Positions 61,372 through 64,000 of a stretch of 64,000 nucleotides of DNA are shown here, piece after piece; within the stretch, counting starts at the first letter, position 1; every line of letters begins with the position of its first letter. Source of the DNA: Candidatus Hecatella orcuttiae (GTDB lineage Archaea > Thermoproteota > Bathyarchaeia > Hecatellales > Hecatellaceae); the NCBI GenBank assembly GCA_002011035.2, contig MTLY02000001.1:251342-315341 (forward strand), in the 5' to 3' direction. The position numbers and the translations under genes were made by a program. The notes beneath the pieces were generated by a model that searched no databases, was not told where the DNA came from, and worked only from the letters and a program-made list of their open reading frames with translations.

Positions 61372-62619
61372 TTATACGCCGAACTTTTTCAGTCTTCCAA
61401 CCAGATTCATGAGAATGGGCATAAGGTCTTTACCTCGAATCCTGCCTAGCCCTCCCTTGGCGCAGGCCTTCTCTGAGAACTGGTTGACATCGTCTGCCAG
61501 CACCCCCCAGCCGGCTATGGTTAGGGGAACAGGGTCTCCGGAGTGGTTCCGCATGGATAGAGGCGTTGTATGGTCAGATGTCAAAGCTATCACAGTCTCT
61601 TCCAAGTTTAGGTTGTTTAACAGAAATTTCACCATGGAATCTAGCTTTTTAACCATGGCCATTTTCCCCTCTAGGTTTCCGTCGTGGCTGGCGTTGTCTG
61701 CTCCCTTCACGTGGAGAAAGAAAAAGTCGAAGTTCTGAAAGTTCTCCACCAGCTTCTTAGCCTTAGCTATTACGTCTGTTTCCAGTGTTCCCGTCGCACC
61801 TTCGACGTTGAGAAGCTCCATTCCAGCCGCTGCGCTTACCCCTCTGACTAGGGCGGTGACGGCTATGCATGCGGCTTTCACGTTGAAAAGCCGTGTCATG
61901 GGAGTTATGGGCGGTAGAATGCCTGCTCCCCTGAAAAGGACGCAGTTGGCAGGTTTTGCACCCTTCTCCGCGAGTTCCCTATTCAGCGGATGCTCTCTCA
62001 GTATTTGATGAATTTTTTTCGTCAGACGGTTGAGGATGCCGGCTGTTTTCAGTGCTTCAGGACTCTGGTCTGTTGCTTTCACCTCCAAAACCTTGGAAGA
62101 GGTACGCCCCGGGTCAGAGTCGGTTACATTGCGGGAAAGTCCTTCCCCCCTCAGGATTAGGGCTCCTCGGTGTTCGGTGGTGTGAAGGAAGGAAACCTTC
62201 ACGTCCGGATATTCAGGTAGGGAAAGATTTTGAAGTTGGGGGGCCAGTTGAGCGGCTAGTTCGGTTCTTATTCTTCCCGCCCTCCGGTCTAAGACCGTCA
62301 TGTCCTCGTCGACGGTGGCGAAGTTAACCCTGAAGGCCACATCACCCGGCTTCACCGGGAAACCTCCACCTAAAGCCTCCAGCGCCCCTCTGCCCCGGTA
62401 GACTTGGAAGGGGTCGTAGCCGAAGAGAGCCAAATGAGCGGTGTCACTGCCAGGAGGTATCCCAGGGGATATTACATCCATGATCCCGTTGACCCCTAAC
62501 TTGGCGAGTTCGTCCATGGAGGATTTATCCACAGCCTCCAGCGGGGTTCTTCCCTCCAGCTCCTTCACAGGCCTGTCGGCTAGGCCGTCGCAGACGATCA
62601 GCACTGCTTTGGGTTTCAT
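61372..62619 (-). CDS. apgM: 2,3-bisphosphoglycerate-independent phosphoglycerate mutase, archaeal type
   Basis: A 415-residue alkaline-phosphatase-superfamily enzyme interconverting 3- and 2-phosphoglycerate. Metal and nucleophile motifs are VCDGLADRPV, IPPGSDTAHLALFGYD (Ser nucleophile), LHVKGADNASHDG and LTSDHTTPLS. ATG start after a GGGGAGG site; divergent from proS. Confidence 0.94.
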   Translation of the reverse strand: MKPKAVLIVCDGLADRPVKELEGRTPLEAVDKSSMDELAKLGVNGIMDVISPGIPPGSDTAHLALFGYDPFQVYRGRGALEALGGGFPVKPGDVAFRVNFATVDEDMTVLDRRAGRIRTELAAQLAPQLQNLSLPEYPDVKVSFLHTTEHRGALILRGEGLSRNVTDSDPGRTSSKVLEVKATDQSPEALKTAGILNRLTKKIHQILREHPLNRELAEKGAKPANCVLFRGAGILPPITPMTRLFNVKAACIAVTALVRGVSAAAGMELLNVEGATGTLETDVIAKAKKLVENFQNFDFFFLHVKGADNASHDGNLEGKMAMVKKLDSMVKFLLNNLNLEETVIALTSDHTTPLSMRNHSGDPVPLTIAGWGVLADDVNQFSEKACAKGGLGRIRGKDLMPILMNLVGRLKKFGV

Positions 62620-62660
62620 GCTAACCCAGCCTCCCCTTCTTTCAGCTTCATCTCTAAAAC

Positions 62661-62694
62661 CTCTTAAATACTGTGTTTCTCTCTAATTAAAATT
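62661..62694. promoter_or_regulatory. divergent promoters of apgM (minus) and proS (plus)
   Basis: Minus strand TATTTAAGAG (62661-62670) lies 45 bases before apgM. Plus strand TAATTAAAATT (62684-62694) lies about 36 bases before the proS ATG. Confidence 0.5.
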
Positions 62695-62724
62695 GGTTTT
62701 GAAGAGGGCTCGGTGTAGGGGTTT

Positions 62725-64000
62725 ATGGCTGTGGAGAGAAAGCGATGGCAGAGGGAATTCGGAGACTGGTTTCACCAAGTTATTTGGGAGTCAGGGCTGA
62801 TGGATTACCGCTACCCTGTGAAGGGTTGCGGGGTATGGCTTCCCTACGGTTTCAAGCTGAGAAACAACGTGCTAAACCTCATGCGGAGGCTGCTGGATGA
62901 GACAGGGCATGAGGAAACCCTCTTCCCCCTCATGATAACCTCCGACATGGTGAAGAAGGAAGCTATTCATGTGAAAAGCTTCGAAGACCAGCTTTTCTGG
63001 GTAACCAAGGCTGGAGACCGAAAGCTGGATGAAGAGCTCGCCCTCAGACCCACCAGTGAGACAGCCATATACCCTATGATGCAGCTTTGGATACGCTCCC
63101 ACGCCGACCTCCCCAAGCGGGTCTACCAAGTGGTTAACACATTCCGCTATGAAACCAAGGCCACTAGGCCGCTGATCAGGGTTAGGGAAATCTCCACCTT
63201 CAAGGAGGCTCATACTTTTCACGCCACCTTCGAAGAGGCGGAAAGACAGGTGGAAGAGGCTGTGAGAATCTACAGCCAATTCTTCGACAGCCTCGCCATC
63301 CCCTACGTGGTCTCCAAGAGGCCGGAGTGGGACAAGTTCCCGGGAGCCCTCTATTCCATAGCCTACGACACCGTTCTCCCCGACGGGAAGGTCCTGCAAA
63401 TAGGAACCGTCCACAACCTAGCTCAAAACTTTTCCAAAGCCTTTGATATAACCTTCGAAAACGCTGAGGGCCTCAGGGAGTATGTCTGGCAGACTTGTTA
63501 CGGAATCTCAGAAAGAGTCATCGCAGCCCTAATAGCCGTTCACGGAGATGATAAAGGGCTTATACTTCCCCCGGGGGTCGCTCCCATTCAGGCTGTTGTC
63601 ATTCCCATACCCTATAAGAGCAAAGAAGCTGCCGTCACTGAAAAAAGCAGAGAAATCAAAAAAGTCTTGGAAAAAGCGGGCGTGAGAGTTTGGCTGGATG
63701 AGAGAGATAAACTGACTCCCGGCTCCAAGTTCTACGAATGGGAATTGAAAGGCGTGCCCCTTCGGATTGAAATTGGCCCAAGAGATCTAGAGTTCCGCAA
63801 CCTCACATTGGTGAGAAGGGACACGATGGAAAAGTTTCAGGTACCTGAAGAAGAGGCAGCATCCAGAGTTTTGGAAACATTTTCCGAAATCCAGTCTTCA
63901 CTTTCAAGAAAAGCATCCGAATGGTTGAGGCAAAGGATCCATCAGGCTGGGAACCCCGAGGAAGCCGTTGCTTTATTCCGTGAAAAACAGGGCATTGTTG
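62725..64000 (+). CDS. proS: prolyl-tRNA synthetase (partial, C-terminus off the right edge)
   Basis: Archaeal/eukaryotic-type class IIa synthetase. The 425 visible residues begin MAVERKRWQREFGDWF and include ALRPTSETAIYPMM, FRYETKATRPLIRVREI (motif 2), VGTVHNLAQNFSKAFDI-like content (motif 3 region) and the start of the anticodon-binding domain (about residues 285-400, PIPYKSKEAAVTE). The bacterial-type insertion domain is absent. The C-terminal zinc-binding domain would lie beyond the window. Confidence 0.95.
   Translation, partial: MAVERKRWQREFGDWFHQVIWESGLMDYRYPVKGCGVWLPYGFKLRNNVLNLMRRLLDETGHEETLFPLMITSDMVKKEAIHVKSFEDQLFWVTKAGDRKLDEELALRPTSETAIYPMMQLWIRSHADLPKRVYQVVNTFRYETKATRPLIRVREISTFKEAHTFHATFEEAERQVEEAVRIYSQFFDSLAIPYVVSKRPEWDKFPGALYSIAYDTVLPDGKVLQIGTVHNLAQNFSKAFDITFENAEGLREYVWQTCYGISERVIAALIAVHGDDKGLILPPGVAPIQAVVIPIPYKSKEAAVTEKSREIKKVLEKAGVRVWLDERDKLTPGSKFYEWELKGVPLRIEIGPRDLEFRNLTLVRRDTMEKFQVPEEEAASRVLETFSEIQSSLSRKASEWLRQRIHQAGNPEEAVALFREKQGIV

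Noticed and set aside
1-64000. tRNA, rRNA, CRISPR, insertion sequences, inteins
   Set aside because: Intergenic spacers were read on both strands for T-loop motifs, direct-repeat arrays and transposase motifs; none was found, and the conserved active-site motifs of polB run without an intein insertion.

Overview
The window reads as a chromosomal segment of a moderately GC-rich archaeon, most likely a TACK-lineage organism such as a Bathyarchaeia relative. The grounds are archaeal TATA boxes 25-45 bases upstream of starts, archaeal-type MetK, PurA, ApgM, RIO2, Sm-like protein, B-family DNA polymerase and deoxyhypusine synthase, a coenzyme F420 gene (cofE), LysW-carrier lysine/arginine biosynthesis, and PurS/PurL/PurQ in place of a long PurL. 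The taxonomic call is inference. No rRNA, tRNA, CRISPR array, insertion sequence or intein was found. About 60 genes fill almost all of the DNA, mostly in tight operons with ATGA, GTGA or TTGA overlaps.

Bases 1-28,300 are an amino-acid biosynthesis block: a minus-strand trp operon (trpD-C-F-B-A-E-G, with trpG running off the left edge); hisC; a plus-strand LUD/heterodisulfide-reductase-like pair; an Nramp-related transporter with a secreted partner and a divergent PRC-barrel protein; thrC-hom-lysC; a minus-strand his operon (hisG-A-B-F-D-E-H-I plus a PHP phosphatase); then, divergent from hisG, an AbrB-ACT fusion regulator followed by lysW-X-Y, a DUF2284 gene, lysZ-J and a 53-residue protein.

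Bases 28,300-43,950 hold cofE-polB, agmatinase plus deoxyhypusine synthase, two tandem MoeA genes (one fused to a periplasmic-binding-like domain), a flavodiiron protein, a NYN-domain protein, HtpX and a four-gene flavin/Fe-S amino-acid dehydrogenase cluster.

Bases 43,900-64,000 hold a minus-strand purine operon (purS-Q-L-F-F-D-E) with two adjacent PurF genes, one of which has lost its glutaminase site; then an Sm-like protein, metK, rio2, pyrG, an MTAP-family phosphorylase, dph6, purA, a small unknown gene, a DedA/VTT-like membrane protein, a Ca2+/cation antiporter, apgM, and proS cut by the right edge.

The most unusual signal concerns translation starts. Four clearly coding genes (hisF, purQ, lysX, hisG) have no in-frame ATG, GTG or TTG where their conserved N-termini begin. 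In hisF and purQ the codon standing exactly at the family's start methionine is ACG. In hisB/hisF and lysW/lysX the downstream gene follows the upstream stop codon directly and in the same frame. Near-cognate initiation helped by translational coupling is the favoured reading; sequence error is the main alternative. Other points of interest are the pseudo-glutaminase PurF, the AbrB-ACT regulator beside a 14-bp palindrome between the his and lys operons, an apparent gene-conversion tract between the two moeA genes, and an Nramp relative lacking the DPGN metal-binding motif.
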